Origin: Colivicinus sp963607765
GTDB taxonomy: Bacteria > Bacillota_I > Bacilli_A > Erysipelotrichales > Erysipelotrichaceae
Direction: 5' to 3'
Assembly (NCBI GenBank): GCA_963607765.1
Contig: CAVDDT010000007.1
Span: 1-57,411 of the forward strand
DNA: 57,411 bases
Shown here: positions 42,175 through 50,774 of the stretch, piece after piece
How positions within the stretch are numbered: position 1 is the stretch's first letter
Layout: each line of letters opens with the position of its first letter
The notes under the pieces: generated by a model
The model's database searches: none
What the model saw: the letters and a program-made list of their open reading frames with translations, nothing else
Told to the model about the DNA's origin: nothing
Position numbers and translations under genes: made by a program

Positions 42175-43890
42175 ATGAATAAAGAGCCTATTATTGAATT
42201 TAAGGATTTCAGTTTTAGATATAAGTCTCAAACTGAGCCTACGCTAAAGAATATTAATTTAACAATCAATAAGGGAGAAAAGGTTTTACTACTTGGTCCT
42301 TCTGGATGCGGCAAGTCTACTTTGGCTAACTGTATCAATGGCATTGTACCTTTCTCTTATAAAGGCGAAATCAAAGGTTCTTGTAAGATTGCTGGAGTGG
42401 AAACTTCCACTTCCAGCATTTTTAAATTAAGTTCTGTGGTTGGAACTGTCTTACAGGATTCAGATGCCCAATTCGTTGGTCTTTCTGTTGGTGAAGATAT
42501 CGCTTATGCTTTGGAAAACAATATGGTACCTAGAGCGACAATGCTTGAAAAAGTAGATAAGGCTGCTAAGATGGTTCATATTGAAGACCATATTAATTCT
42601 GTTCCTTACAATCTTTCTGGTGGGCAGAAACAAAGAGTTTCGCTTGCTGGTATTATGCATGATGATGTGCAAATTCTTTTATTTGATGAGCCTCTTGCTG
42701 CTTTAGATCCACAAATGGGTAATCAAGCTATTGAGCTTATTGATGAAATTAAAAAAGAAAATGATAAGACTGTGTTAATTATTGAGCACCGTCTTGAGGA
42801 TGTTTTATATAGACCTGTTGATCGTATCATTTTAATGAATGATGGTGAAATAATCGAAGATACTACTCCTGATAAGCTTTTATGTAGTGGCAAACTTCAT
42901 GAAAATGGCATAAGAGAGCCATTGTATCTAAGTGCTTTAAAGATGGCTGGATGTCAATTTAGTGAAGAAGATCATCCAAGTGATATCTTTTCTATGAAGC
43001 TTGATAAGTATAAGGATCAACTTGTTTCTTACTTTAATGAAGTCAAAACCAATAAAAAAGAAGTAAGTGATGAAGTTTTACTTGATGTTAGAAATGTTTC
43101 TTATATTTATAAGAATCATTCTAAGAAAGTATTGGATGATGTTTCTTTTAAAATTCACAAGGGTGAGAAGATTGCGATTATCGGCAAAAATGGTGCTGGT
43201 AAGTCTACTGTTGCCAAGATGATTTGCGGTGTTGTTAGACCTCTTGATGGTGAGATTTATATAAATGGTGAGAATTATTTAAAGTTCTCTATTAAAGAAA
43301 TTGGCCAAAAGATTGGTTATGTCATGCAGAATCCTAATCAAATGCTTGTTAAGGATATTATTAAAGATGAAGTGGCTCTTGGTTTAACTTTACATGGCTT
43401 AAGCCAAGAAGAGATTGATAGCCGTATTGAAGAGGCTTTAAAGATGTGCGAACTATGGCCTATGCGTAATTGGCCTGTTGGCGTTGTAAGCTATGGCCAA
43501 AAAAAGAGAATCACTATTGCTTCTATTTTGGCTATGAAACCAGATATTATCATTCTTGATGAGCCTACTGCTGGTCAAGATTATAAGGTTTATACTGAAA
43601 TCATGTCTTTCTTAGAGGATTTAAATAAGAATTATGGAATAACTATCTTATTTATTACTCATGATATGCATCTAGCTATTGAGTATACAGATAGAGCTAT
43701 TGTTTTTGCGGAAGGCAAGTGTGTTGGCGATGATTCTGTTTATAAGATCCTTTCTAATAATGAAATTATTGAAGAGGCTAACTTAAAACAAACTTCTTTA
43801 TATACTTTGGCTAAGAGAATTGGACTTGATCCTGAAAAGTTTATTGATTCTTTTATAGCTGAGGAAAGGAGAATTAATCATGAATCATAG
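42175..43890 (+). CDS. ECF transporter duplicated ATPase (EcfA-EcfA fusion)
   Basis: A 571-residue protein with two ABC ATPase domains. The first has GPSGCGKSTLANCI, LSGGQKQRVSLAGI and ILLFDEPLAALD; the second (from about 315) has GKNGAGKSTVAKMI, VSYGQKKRITIASIL and IIILDEPTAGQD. Note the second signature is SYGQ instead of SGGQ. The domains are joined by a helical linker at about 240-310. Such fused EcfA proteins (YkoD-like) pair with one EcfT and one S component. It starts two bases after the S component stop and overlaps ecfT by 11 bp. Confidence 0.93.
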   Translation: MNKEPIIEFKDFSFRYKSQTEPTLKNINLTINKGEKVLLLGPSGCGKSTLANCINGIVPFSYKGEIKGSCKIAGVETSTSSIFKLSSVVGTVLQDSDAQFVGLSVGEDIAYALENNMVPRATMLEKVDKAAKMVHIEDHINSVPYNLSGGQKQRVSLAGIMHDDVQILLFDEPLAALDPQMGNQAIELIDEIKKENDKTVLIIEHRLEDVLYRPVDRIILMNDGEIIEDTTPDKLLCSGKLHENGIREPLYLSALKMAGCQFSEEDHPSDIFSMKLDKYKDQLVSYFNEVKTNKKEVSDEVLLDVRNVSYIYKNHSKKVLDDVSFKIHKGEKIAIIGKNGAGKSTVAKMICGVVRPLDGEIYINGENYLKFSIKEIGQKIGYVMQNPNQMLVKDIIKDEVALGLTLHGLSQEEIDSRIEEALKMCELWPMRNWPVGVVSYGQKKRITIASILAMKPDIIILDEPTAGQDYKVYTEIMSFLEDLNKNYGITILFITHDMHLAIEYTDRAIVFAEGKCVGDDSVYKILSNNEIIEEANLKQTSLYTLAKRIGLDPEKFIDSFIAEERRINHES

Positions 43891-44728
43891 TAATATTATC
43901 AATTTAATTCCTGGCACTACCTACTTACATAGATTAACTGGTACTACAAAAGTGAGATTGTTTTTAGTTCTTATTGTCTATGTCATGATGTCATTTGACT
44001 TGCCTCTTATCGCTCCAATTTTTGTATTGGCTTTAATTGGACTTATTTCACTAAGACCAAATTGGAAGACGCTTAAGCCTATTGTGATAATTGTAGTATT
44101 AATGAATTTATTTAATCTATTTTTATTCTGGCTTGCTGATCCACATTATGGACTGCCTTTAAATGGTGATGATACTGTATTATTTGCGTTTAACTCATAT
44201 CTTGTAGTCACAAGAGGAACACTATGGTACATCATTGTAAGATTTATTAAGATGATTACTTCGTTCTTGGTGTCAATGTGTTTTATTATTTCAATTACAC
44301 CAAGTGAGATTGCGGCTGGTTTTACTTCAATCGGTCTTTCTTATAAGTTTGGTTCAATCATTGAGATTGCGTTTAGATACATTCCTGATATTTCAAGAGA
44401 TTATGAAAATATCAGTGTTTCTATGCAATGTAGAGGCCTTGAACTAGATAAGAAAAAAGTTAGACCTATTGAGCGTATGAAACAGATTGTGCTTATTCTT
44501 ATTCCACTTGTCATTACTTCTTTTGATAGAGTAAATGATATCGCTAATGCGATGGATTTAAGAGGTTTTGGTAAGTATAAGAAGAGAACTTATTATTCTG
44601 AACATGAAAAGATTAAAGGTGAAAATATTTTTGTTGCTTTCTATATTCTAATTTTGGCGCTAATCATTATATACTTTGTGTATAATATTGTAGTCACAAG
44701 ACAAACTAAAATGTGGATATACTGGTAA
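43880..44728 (+). CDS. ECF transporter transmembrane component EcfT
   Basis: A 282-residue membrane protein of the CbiQ/EcfT family. Four or five N-terminal segments lead to the cytoplasmic coupling region with the two Ala-Arg-Gly-type motifs, SMQCRGLELDKKKVR and NAMDLRGFGKYKKRTYY, which contact the ATPases. A final membrane segment lies at about 250-272. GAGGAAAGGAG provides a strong ribosome site within the end of the ATPase gene. With the two upstream genes it makes a complete, dedicated ECF importer. Confidence 0.93.
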   Translation: MNHSNIINLIPGTTYLHRLTGTTKVRLFLVLIVYVMMSFDLPLIAPIFVLALIGLISLRPNWKTLKPIVIIVVLMNLFNLFLFWLADPHYGLPLNGDDTVLFAFNSYLVVTRGTLWYIIVRFIKMITSFLVSMCFIISITPSEIAAGFTSIGLSYKFGSIIEIAFRYIPDISRDYENISVSMQCRGLELDKKKVRPIERMKQIVLILIPLVITSFDRVNDIANAMDLRGFGKYKKRTYYSEHEKIKGENIFVAFYILILALIIIYFVYNIVVTRQTKMWIYW

Positions 44729-44729
44729 T

Positions 44730-46076
44730 ATGAATTTTAGAGAAATATTTTTAGAAAATTTAGAGACTTTAAGAGATTTGCTTAAAATTAATTCTGTTTA
44801 TGATGAAAATAGCGCATCTTTAGAATGCCCTTATGGTAAGGGAGCTAAAGATGCTCTTTTGTTTATGAGGGATTTGGCTATTAAAGATGGCTTTATTGTC
44901 AAGGAATATGATAATGAAGCAATTTCTATTAGCTATGTTTCAAAGGATGATCGAAGAATTGATGTGGCTAGTCACTTGGATGTTGTTTCGGTTGATGATA
45001 AATGGCTAACTGATCCATTTGGTGCGGTTGTAAAAGATGGCAAGATTTATGGCCGAGGCACTAGTGATATGAAGACAGCTGCCTTCCTTACTTATCTTTG
45101 CCTAAAACTATTAAGAGATAAATACCCTGATACAACAAATGAGATTAGAATTGTTTACGGAAGTGATGAAGAGCGTACAATGGCTGATATGCATAAGTAT
45201 TATTCAATGGTAAAAGAGCCATTGTTTGCGTTTTCTCCAGATGGTACTTTCCCAATGGCGATTGGTGAAAAAGGTGCTTTGATGTGGACTTTAAGTGGCG
45301 AGTATAACGGTGTTATTGAAAGCTTAGATGGCGGTATTCAGTGCAATATTGTTCCTCCTATTTGTAAGGCTACTTTAATTAATAATATTTATACAGATGA
45401 TTTAAAAAAATATATAGCTGACAATCATATTGATGGAATTGTTGAAGAGTCTAATGGTAAAACTGTTATTACTGTAAATGGCAAAGCGGTTCATTGTTCA
45501 TATAACTGGTTAGGTATAAATGCGATTATTGTTTTATTAAGAGCGATAAGTGATGTCACAAATGATAAGTTGTCTAAGAATATAGTAGATATATTGGGTG
45601 AAAACTTTGGCGATGGATTAGATAGCAAGAGTGGCGAGGAATTTGGTACTTGTCTTACAGTTAATCTTGGTGTTTTAAAGATTAATGATGGAAAATTGTT
45701 TGCCCAAGTTGATGGTAGATATCCTAGCAGTATTACAAGCGATGTTTTGACTAAGCGTTTTAAGGAAAAGTGTTTAGTTAATGTATCTCTTGATTATGAT
45801 GATCCAGCTACGCTATGTGATATCAATGATCCTTACGTAAGGACTTTACTTGATACTTATAGAGAAGTTACTCACGATGATAGTGATCCTTTCATTTCAG
45901 GCGGTGTTTCTTATTCTAAGGTATTTAAGCATTGTGTTACTTTTGGACTTAGTGTTAGTGGTAAGCCACATATGGCTCATATGGCTAATGAGTATGTGGA
46001 GATAGATGATTGTGTTAGTGCTTTTGAAATTTATTACAAGGCACTTGAGAAACTTTCTTTTTTGGAGGATAAATAA
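44730..46076 (+). CDS. M20 dipeptidase, PepV-like
   Basis: A 448-residue zinc peptidase of the M20 family. Metal ligands are His and the adjacent catalytic Asp in ASHLDVVSVDD, the bridging Asp in YGRGTSDMKTA, Glu-Glu in YGSDEERTM, Asp in FSPDGTFPM and His in PHMAHMANEYV near the C-terminus. The lid insertion (about 180-330) matches PepV-type broad dipeptidases. It could release methionine from dipeptides, which fits an S-box operon; that is inference. It begins one base after the ecfT stop. A TATACT ends 6 nt before the ATG and no ribosome site is seen. Confidence 0.9.
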   Translation: MNFREIFLENLETLRDLLKINSVYDENSASLECPYGKGAKDALLFMRDLAIKDGFIVKEYDNEAISISYVSKDDRRIDVASHLDVVSVDDKWLTDPFGAVVKDGKIYGRGTSDMKTAAFLTYLCLKLLRDKYPDTTNEIRIVYGSDEERTMADMHKYYSMVKEPLFAFSPDGTFPMAIGEKGALMWTLSGEYNGVIESLDGGIQCNIVPPICKATLINNIYTDDLKKYIADNHIDGIVEESNGKTVITVNGKAVHCSYNWLGINAIIVLLRAISDVTNDKLSKNIVDILGENFGDGLDSKSGEEFGTCLTVNLGVLKINDGKLFAQVDGRYPSSITSDVLTKRFKEKCLVNVSLDYDDPATLCDINDPYVRTLLDTYREVTHDDSDPFISGGVSYSKVFKHCVTFGLSVSGKPHMAHMANEYVEIDDCVSAFEIYYKALEKLSFLEDK

Positions 46077-46921
46077 TGAAGAAAATGTTGGTGTTTCAAA
46101 CAGACTTCACTTATGCGGAAGGTGCTGTAGCTAGTATGTATGGTGTTTGTAAGAGTGTTGATGAGGATATTGAGCTTATCACTGCTACTCATCAAATACC
46201 TCAATATGATACCTGGTCTGCTTCTTATAGACTGTATCAATATATTGACTTTTGGCCAAAGGGAACAATTTTTGTTTCTGTAGTTGATCCAGGTGTTGGT
46301 ACTTCAAGAAGAGCGTGTGTAGCTAAGACTAAAAATGGATATTATATCGTTACTCCTGATAATGGAAGTTTGACTCATGTTTATAATAAGTGGGGAATAG
46401 AGGAAGTAAGACAAATTGATGAGTCTATTAATAGACTCAAAAGAGATGACAATGGTTATGTTTCAATTTTCCATGGTCGTGACTTATTTGGCTATTGTGC
46501 AGCTAAGTTAGCTAGTGGAAAAATATCTTATGAAGAGGTTGGCCCTAATTATCCTGTAGAAGAAATCGTTAGGCATAATATCCCTACTTCTAAGGTAGAA
46601 GGAAACAAAGTTTCTGGAATGTTTGAGATTAAGGATCCTAACTTTGGTAATCTTTGGACTAATATTCCATTGGATGATTTTAAGTCATTAGGTTTTAAGA
46701 TTGGCGATAAGGTTAAGACTAAGATTTATAAGAATGATGAATTGGTATATGATTGGACCCTTCCTTATTATGATTCTTTCGGAAAGGCAGAGAATCATAG
46801 CGTGATGATATACAACAATGAATTAAATAAGATGGCTGTTGCCGAAGTTGTTGGTAATTTGTGTAAGGATTATAACTTGGATTTTGGATTAGATTATAAG
46901 GTGGTATTTGAACATGAATAA
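46076..46921 (+). CDS. SAM hydroxide adenosyltransferase (DUF62), copy 1
   Basis: A 281-residue DUF62/COG1912 protein related to bacterial fluorinase and chlorinase. Known members hydrolyse S-adenosylmethionine to adenosine and methionine. The catalytic triad is intact: Asp71 and Arg78 in VVDPGVGTSRR (spacing of seven as in characterised enzymes) and His133 in FHGRD. TPDNGSLTHV follows the family. The ATG has a GGAGG site and the coding regions of copies 1 and 2 overlap by eight bases. It is fully inside the S-box operon. Confidence 0.92.
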   Translation: MKKMLVFQTDFTYAEGAVASMYGVCKSVDEDIELITATHQIPQYDTWSASYRLYQYIDFWPKGTIFVSVVDPGVGTSRRACVAKTKNGYYIVTPDNGSLTHVYNKWGIEEVRQIDESINRLKRDDNGYVSIFHGRDLFGYCAAKLASGKISYEEVGPNYPVEEIVRHNIPTSKVEGNKVSGMFEIKDPNFGNLWTNIPLDDFKSLGFKIGDKVKTKIYKNDELVYDWTLPYYDSFGKAENHSVMIYNNELNKMAVAEVVGNLCKDYNLDFGLDYKVVFEHE

Positions 46922-47759
46922 GTTATTGGTTTTTCAAACAGATTTTGGATTAGACGATGGCGCTATTAGTGCTATGGAAGGCGTTTCTTTTGGCGTTTCA
47001 AGAGACTTGAATATTCGTCATTTGACACATAATATTCCTCAATACAATATTTTTGATGCATCATATCGTTTATATCAAGCAATTAATTATTGGCCAGAGG
47101 GTACTGTTTTTGTTTCGGTTGTTGACCCAGGAGTTGGTAGTTCTAGAAAAAGCGTTGTCGCTAAGACTTCTACTAATCAATATATTGTTACTCCAAACAA
47201 TGGCACATTAACACATATTCATAAGTTTGTGGGTATTGAAGAAGTTAGAGAAATCGAAGAGAGAGTTAATAGATTAAAGGATTCTGAACTTTCTTATACT
47301 TTCCATGGCCGTGATGTTTATGCCTATACTGGTGCTAGACTTGCTTCAGAGACAATTGATTTAGCTGGTGTTGGTCCTAAGCTTGATTTAAGTGAAATAG
47401 TTGATCTTGAATTATTTGGATGCAAAGAGATTGAAAATGGTGTTATGGGTCAAGTTGATATTCTTGATGTAAGGTTTGGCTCTCTTTGGACTTCTATCCC
47501 TTATGAAGAATTCAAAAAAGTTGGTTTCAAGTTTGGTGATAATGTTTTAGTTAAAATCTACAATAAAGATAATGTTGTTTATACAGGAACAATTGATTAC
47601 GGTAAGTCTTTTGCGGATGTGCCAGTTTCTACGCCTGTAATTTACATGAATAGCGCTTATCATATTGCCGTGGCAATTAACCAAGGATCTTTCGCAAAGG
47701 CTTATGGCATTGGCGTAGGTAGTGATTGGAAGATTACTATGCAAAAGGTAAATGATTAA
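46914..47759 (+). CDS. SAM hydroxide adenosyltransferase (DUF62), copy 2
   Basis: A second 281-residue DUF62 protein, about half identical by eye to its neighbour and so an old tandem duplication. Asp71, Arg78 and His131 are all kept (VVDPGVGSSRK, FHGRD). Differences near the active site include PNNG instead of PDNG and SRK instead of SRR, so the two may differ in substrate or nucleophile. I start it at the ATG at 46914, 8 nt after AAGGTGG; a TTG two codons upstream is also in frame. It is the last gene of the operon. Confidence 0.92.
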   Translation: MNKLLVFQTDFGLDDGAISAMEGVSFGVSRDLNIRHLTHNIPQYNIFDASYRLYQAINYWPEGTVFVSVVDPGVGSSRKSVVAKTSTNQYIVTPNNGTLTHIHKFVGIEEVREIEERVNRLKDSELSYTFHGRDVYAYTGARLASETIDLAGVGPKLDLSEIVDLELFGCKEIENGVMGQVDILDVRFGSLWTSIPYEEFKKVGFKFGDNVLVKIYNKDNVVYTGTIDYGKSFADVPVSTPVIYMNSAYHIAVAINQGSFAKAYGIGVGSDWKITMQKVND

Positions 47760-47864
47760 AAAATCTAAAGTTCTTATTTGTTATTGTTTGTTTCTAGAAC
47801 GTATGAGAATAGCTTGCTTAAGCCAGGCTTTAAAAAGCGTTTTATAATATTAAAGAGGATAATT

Positions 47865-48161
47865 ATGCTAGATATAAAAAAGAATGTGGAAGATGATAAG
47901 ATAACTTTACAGCTTAAAGGCAGGCTCGATACAACAACCGCCGATAACTTGCAAGAAATCGTTAATGATCTTCCAGAAGTAAAAACTTTAATTTTCGATT
48001 TTAAGGAACTTGATTATATTTCTAGTGCTGGTTTGCGTATTCTCTTACAACTTCAAAAGCAGATGATGGACAAGGGCGAAATGATTGTTGAAAACTGCAA
48101 TAGCAGTGTTCTAGAAGTATTTGAAATAACTGGTTTCAAGGATTTCTTAACTATTAGATGA
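47865..48161 (+). CDS. STAS-domain protein (anti-sigma factor antagonist type)
   Basis: A 98-residue single STAS domain. The central motif LIFDFKELDYISSAGLRILL contains the phosphorylatable Ser of anti-sigma antagonists (SSAGL). The ATG at 47865 has AGAGGA six bases upstream, so the longer in-frame extension is not used. No anti-sigma kinase or sigma factor is adjacent, so the partner must be elsewhere. It may control stress or envelope functions. Confidence 0.88.
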   Translation: MLDIKKNVEDDKITLQLKGRLDTTTADNLQEIVNDLPEVKTLIFDFKELDYISSAGLRILLQLQKQMMDKGEMIVENCNSSVLEVFEITGFKDFLTIR

Positions 48162-48185
48162 TGGGCAATTGCCCATTTTTCTTTT
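48161..48185 (+). terminator. Intrinsic terminator after the STAS gene
   Basis: The palindrome ATGGGCAATTGCCCAT is followed by a T-rich tract (TTTTCTTTT). It overlaps the stop codon. Confidence 0.9.
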
Positions 48186-48269
48186 GGATAAATTTGATGT
48201 TTGCGCACAATGAGCATAAAAAATAAGCAAGAAAGTCAAAATGAAAAAAAGAAATTATGAACAAATTAT

Positions 48270-49139
48270 TTAAAACTCCTTAATTAGAAAATCTGTAAAA
48301 TTATTAATATATGGATTATTGTTTTCTTTTTTAGAAAAGGCACAATATGATTTACTTATGGTCTCACCATTTCTTACAAGAGGAATTCTTTTGATAGATG
48401 TGTCAAACCATTCTTGTTTTCCTAAAACATCAATAGGCATATAGCCTTGTGCGCTTATTATTTTTAGTCTTCCTTCTTGAATAGATTTCACAAAAATAAT
48501 TTCTGATTTGATGCCGACAATTTTTTTGTAATATTGTTTTTCTTCTTCACTAGTATCACCACCCGAAACAAGAATACAAGGTATGTCTTTTAAATCGTTT
48601 ATTTCGATTTTGTTTAATTTGGATAGTTTATTATTAGCGGATACATCAACATAGATGATGCTAGTAGACAAGATCAAATTATTATATGAGCTTGAAAAAG
48701 CCCTTCTTTGGTCATTTAAGATAAGATCCACTTTTCCACTTTCAACATCCTCATATAATTGTTCATGGCTGCCAGATTTCACATTAACTACCACATTAGG
48801 ATTTTTTTGTGAGAAAATTTTGATCGCATTTTCAAATTCGTTGCCATGATAGCCATCATAGTAACCTAAATTTAAGGTGTTGTGTTTATTCTTTATTTCA
48901 TTAATTAGATTATTTAAATCATTAGTGATGTTAAGAGATTTTTCATAGAAAAGTTCGCCCTCTTTGGTTAAAGAAAAAGTTCTATTATGCCTATCTAATA
49001 GTTTTACACCTAGTTCTATTTCTAATTTTTTAATTTGTTGAGAAATAGCTGACTGTGAGATATGACATTTTTCACTTGCTTTATAGAAATTCTTTTCTTC
49101 AACAACGGCTTGAAAATACTCTATTTCCTTTAGTAACAT
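48270..49139 (-). CDS. LysR-family transcriptional regulator
   Basis: A 289-residue LTTR. The N-terminal HTH is typical: EIEYFQAVVEEKNFYKASEKCHISQSAISQQIKKLEIELGVKLLDR. The rest is the periplasmic-binding-like effector domain. It is divergent from a flavodoxin-SDR operon and a perfect LTTR-box-like dyad lies between them, so it probably controls that operon and itself. The ATG has no ribosome site; TATAAT ends 6 nt upstream, which places the transcription start at or near the ATG. The effector is unknown. Confidence 0.92.
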   Translation of the reverse strand: MLLKEIEYFQAVVEEKNFYKASEKCHISQSAISQQIKKLEIELGVKLLDRHNRTFSLTKEGELFYEKSLNITNDLNNLINEIKNKHNTLNLGYYDGYHGNEFENAIKIFSQKNPNVVVNVKSGSHEQLYEDVESGKVDLILNDQRRAFSSSYNNLILSTSIIYVDVSANNKLSKLNKIEINDLKDIPCILVSGGDTSEEEKQYYKKIVGIKSEIIFVKSIQEGRLKIISAQGYMPIDVLGKQEWFDTSIKRIPLVRNGETISKSYCAFSKKENNNPYINNFTDFLIKEF

Positions 49140-49145
49140 AATTAA

Positions 49146-49175
49146 ATTATATATTGATAAGTATAGCTTATCAAT
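49146..49175. promoter_or_regulatory. LysR-box dyad and LysR -10 element
   Basis: ATTGATAAG (49153-49161) and CTTATCAAT (49167-49175) form a perfect 9-bp dyad with the T-N11-A core of LysR boxes. The minus-strand TATAAT of the regulator gene is at 49151-49146. Confidence 0.8.
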
Positions 49176-49236
49176 TTAATTAGTAATCGAAATTGATTGA
49201 ATCATAATTGAAATATAAATTAATGATGGAGGAAAT

Positions 49237-49740
49237 ATGAATTTAATTATTTATTATTCAAGAAGTGGTGAAAACTACAGCAATGGTCGTATTGTTTCTT
49301 TAAAGAAGGGCAATAGTAAAATTTGTGCAGAGTATATTAAGGAAGCTGTTGGTGGCGACTTATTTGAAGTTGAAACAGTTAATGATTATTCAAAGGATTA
49401 TCATACTTGTACTTTAGAAGCTAAAAAAGAATTGGAAGAAGGCATTCATCCAAAGCTAAAGAAATATTTGGATAATGTTAGCAGATATGACAATATCTTT
49501 ATCTGTGGGCCTTGTTGGTGGGGAACATATCCGATGGCTATTTTTAGTTTACTTGAAAAATTGAATTTAAAAGATAAGAATATCTTACCATTAATGAGCC
49601 ATGAAGGAAGTGGTCTAGGTAATTCTATTAGAGATTTAAGAAAATATAGCAATCATATTAAAACAGGTTTAGCAGTTTGTGGTAGTGATGTAGATAAGGC
49701 TAAGGATACTGTTTATAAATGGGCGAAGGAGAATATTTAA
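49237..49740 (+). CDS. Flavodoxin-like protein
   Basis: A 167-residue flavodoxin of the flavodoxin_4 type. The phosphate-binding loop is the YYSRSGEN near residue 6-13 and the isoalloxazine-contact segment is GPCWWGTYPMAIFSLL near 88-103. Such proteins carry FMN and transfer electrons, often to a reductase encoded alongside. GGAGG lies just before the ATG. Its stop overlaps the ATG of the SDR gene. Confidence 0.9.
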   Translation: MNLIIYYSRSGENYSNGRIVSLKKGNSKICAEYIKEAVGGDLFEVETVNDYSKDYHTCTLEAKKELEEGIHPKLKKYLDNVSRYDNIFICGPCWWGTYPMAIFSLLEKLNLKDKNILPLMSHEGSGLGNSIRDLRKYSNHIKTGLAVCGSDVDKAKDTVYKWAKENI

Positions 49741-50570
49741 TGAAAGATGTAATGTTGCTTGCAGGAGCTGGCCAAATTGGGATGGCCATCGCTAGAAGAA
49801 TGGGGACTGGCAAAAAGATTATTGTTGGGGATAAGAATATTGATAATGCCAACAACATTTGTAAGGTTATGAATGATGCCGGGTTTGATTGTGATGCTAC
49901 TTTGATGGATCTTAGCAGTAGAGAATCAATTAAAGAGTTTATTAATAAAGGGCTAAACTATGGTGAAATAAAGATGCTTGTAAATGCGGCTGGAGTCTCA
50001 CCTAGTCAAGCTTCTATTGAAATGATTCTAAAAGTTGATTTATATGGCACTGCTGTTTTGCTTGAAGAGGTAGGAAAAGTTATATCTAAAGGCGGTGTTG
50101 GTGTTACTATTTCTAGTCAGTCTGGATTTAGAATGAAACAACTAACAGCCAAAGAAGATGAAGAGTTGGCTATTAGGGATTGTGAAGAACTATTATCACT
50201 AGATTTATTAAAAGAAGAGAATATTAAAGATACTTTGCATGCTTATCAATTAGCTAAAAGATGTAACGAGAAAAGAGTTATGGCAGAGTCGGTTAAGTGG
50301 GGAAAAAGAGGCGCTCGATTAAACGCAATAGCTCCAGGTATTATCGTGACTCCATTGGCAATCGATGAATTTAATGGAATAAGAGGTGATTTCTATAAAA
50401 ATATGTTTGCCAAGTGTCCTGCAGGAAGACCTGGAACTGCTGATGAAGTGGCTAATGTAGCTGAACTTCTAATGAGTGATAAAGGAAGCTTTATCACCGG
50501 TTCCACTTTCTTGATGGATGGTGGAGCAACTGCTTCTTATTACTATGGACCTTTAAAGCCACAAGATTAA
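49740..50570 (+). CDS. Short-chain dehydrogenase/reductase
   Basis: A 276-residue Rossmann-fold SDR. The cofactor loop is LAGAGQIGMAIARRM (a variant of GxxxGxG); NAAGVSP, a catalytic Ser in VTISSQSG, Tyr/Lys in AYQLAKRCNEKR and the C-terminal GSTFLMDGGATASY are present. The catalytic Tyr lies after a 40-residue insertion, as in SDRs of the UDP-glucose-epimerase-like or 3-alpha-HSD type. I start at the ATG at 49740 because GAAGGAG is seven bases upstream. Function of the flavodoxin-SDR pair is unknown. Confidence 0.9.
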   Translation: MKDVMLLAGAGQIGMAIARRMGTGKKIIVGDKNIDNANNICKVMNDAGFDCDATLMDLSSRESIKEFINKGLNYGEIKMLVNAAGVSPSQASIEMILKVDLYGTAVLLEEVGKVISKGGVGVTISSQSGFRMKQLTAKEDEELAIRDCEELLSLDLLKEENIKDTLHAYQLAKRCNEKRVMAESVKWGKRGARLNAIAPGIIVTPLAIDEFNGIRGDFYKNMFAKCPAGRPGTADEVANVAELLMSDKGSFITGSTFLMDGGATASYYYGPLKPQD

Positions 50571-50592
50571 CTCCGTTTGGAGTTTTCTTTTT
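50569..50592 (+). terminator. Intrinsic terminator after the SDR gene
   Basis: AACTCC and GGAGTT form a 6-bp stem with a 4-nt loop followed by TTTCTTTTT. Confidence 0.8.
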
Positions 50593-50599
50593 ATACTAG

Positions 50600-50648
50600 A
50601 GATAATTAGCCCTTACGGCTATAAAATACACCTATTGGGCTGATTATC
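50600..50648. repeat. Dyad repeat before the ATPase, copy 1
   Basis: GATAATTAGCCC (50601-50612) and GGGCTGATTATC (50637-50648) are inverted with 11 of 12 matches. The block TACACCTATTGGGCTGATTA recurs in copy 2 at 63 bp distance, about six helical turns. Confidence 0.7.
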
Positions 50649-50662
50649 CTGCGTTTTTATGC

Positions 50663-50711
50663 TTATAGCGAGCCCCAAGATGGTAAAAACACCTCGATTG
50701 GGCTGATTATC
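50663..50711. repeat. Dyad repeat before the ATPase, copy 2
   Basis: AGCCC...TTGGGCTGATTATC (50671-50711) repeats copy 1, including ACACCT and the terminal 14 bases. A -10-like TATAAT at 50715-50720 follows directly, so this copy covers the promoter of the ATPase at 50775. Confidence 0.7.
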
Positions 50712-50774
50712 TGATATAATTATTGCGTAAGTATTATTATCAGATTGATCGCATCTAACAAAACGAGGTATCTT

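Noticed and set aside
50600..50711. CRISPR-like array
   Set aside because: Only two diverged dyad copies without regular spacers, and no cas genes in the window.
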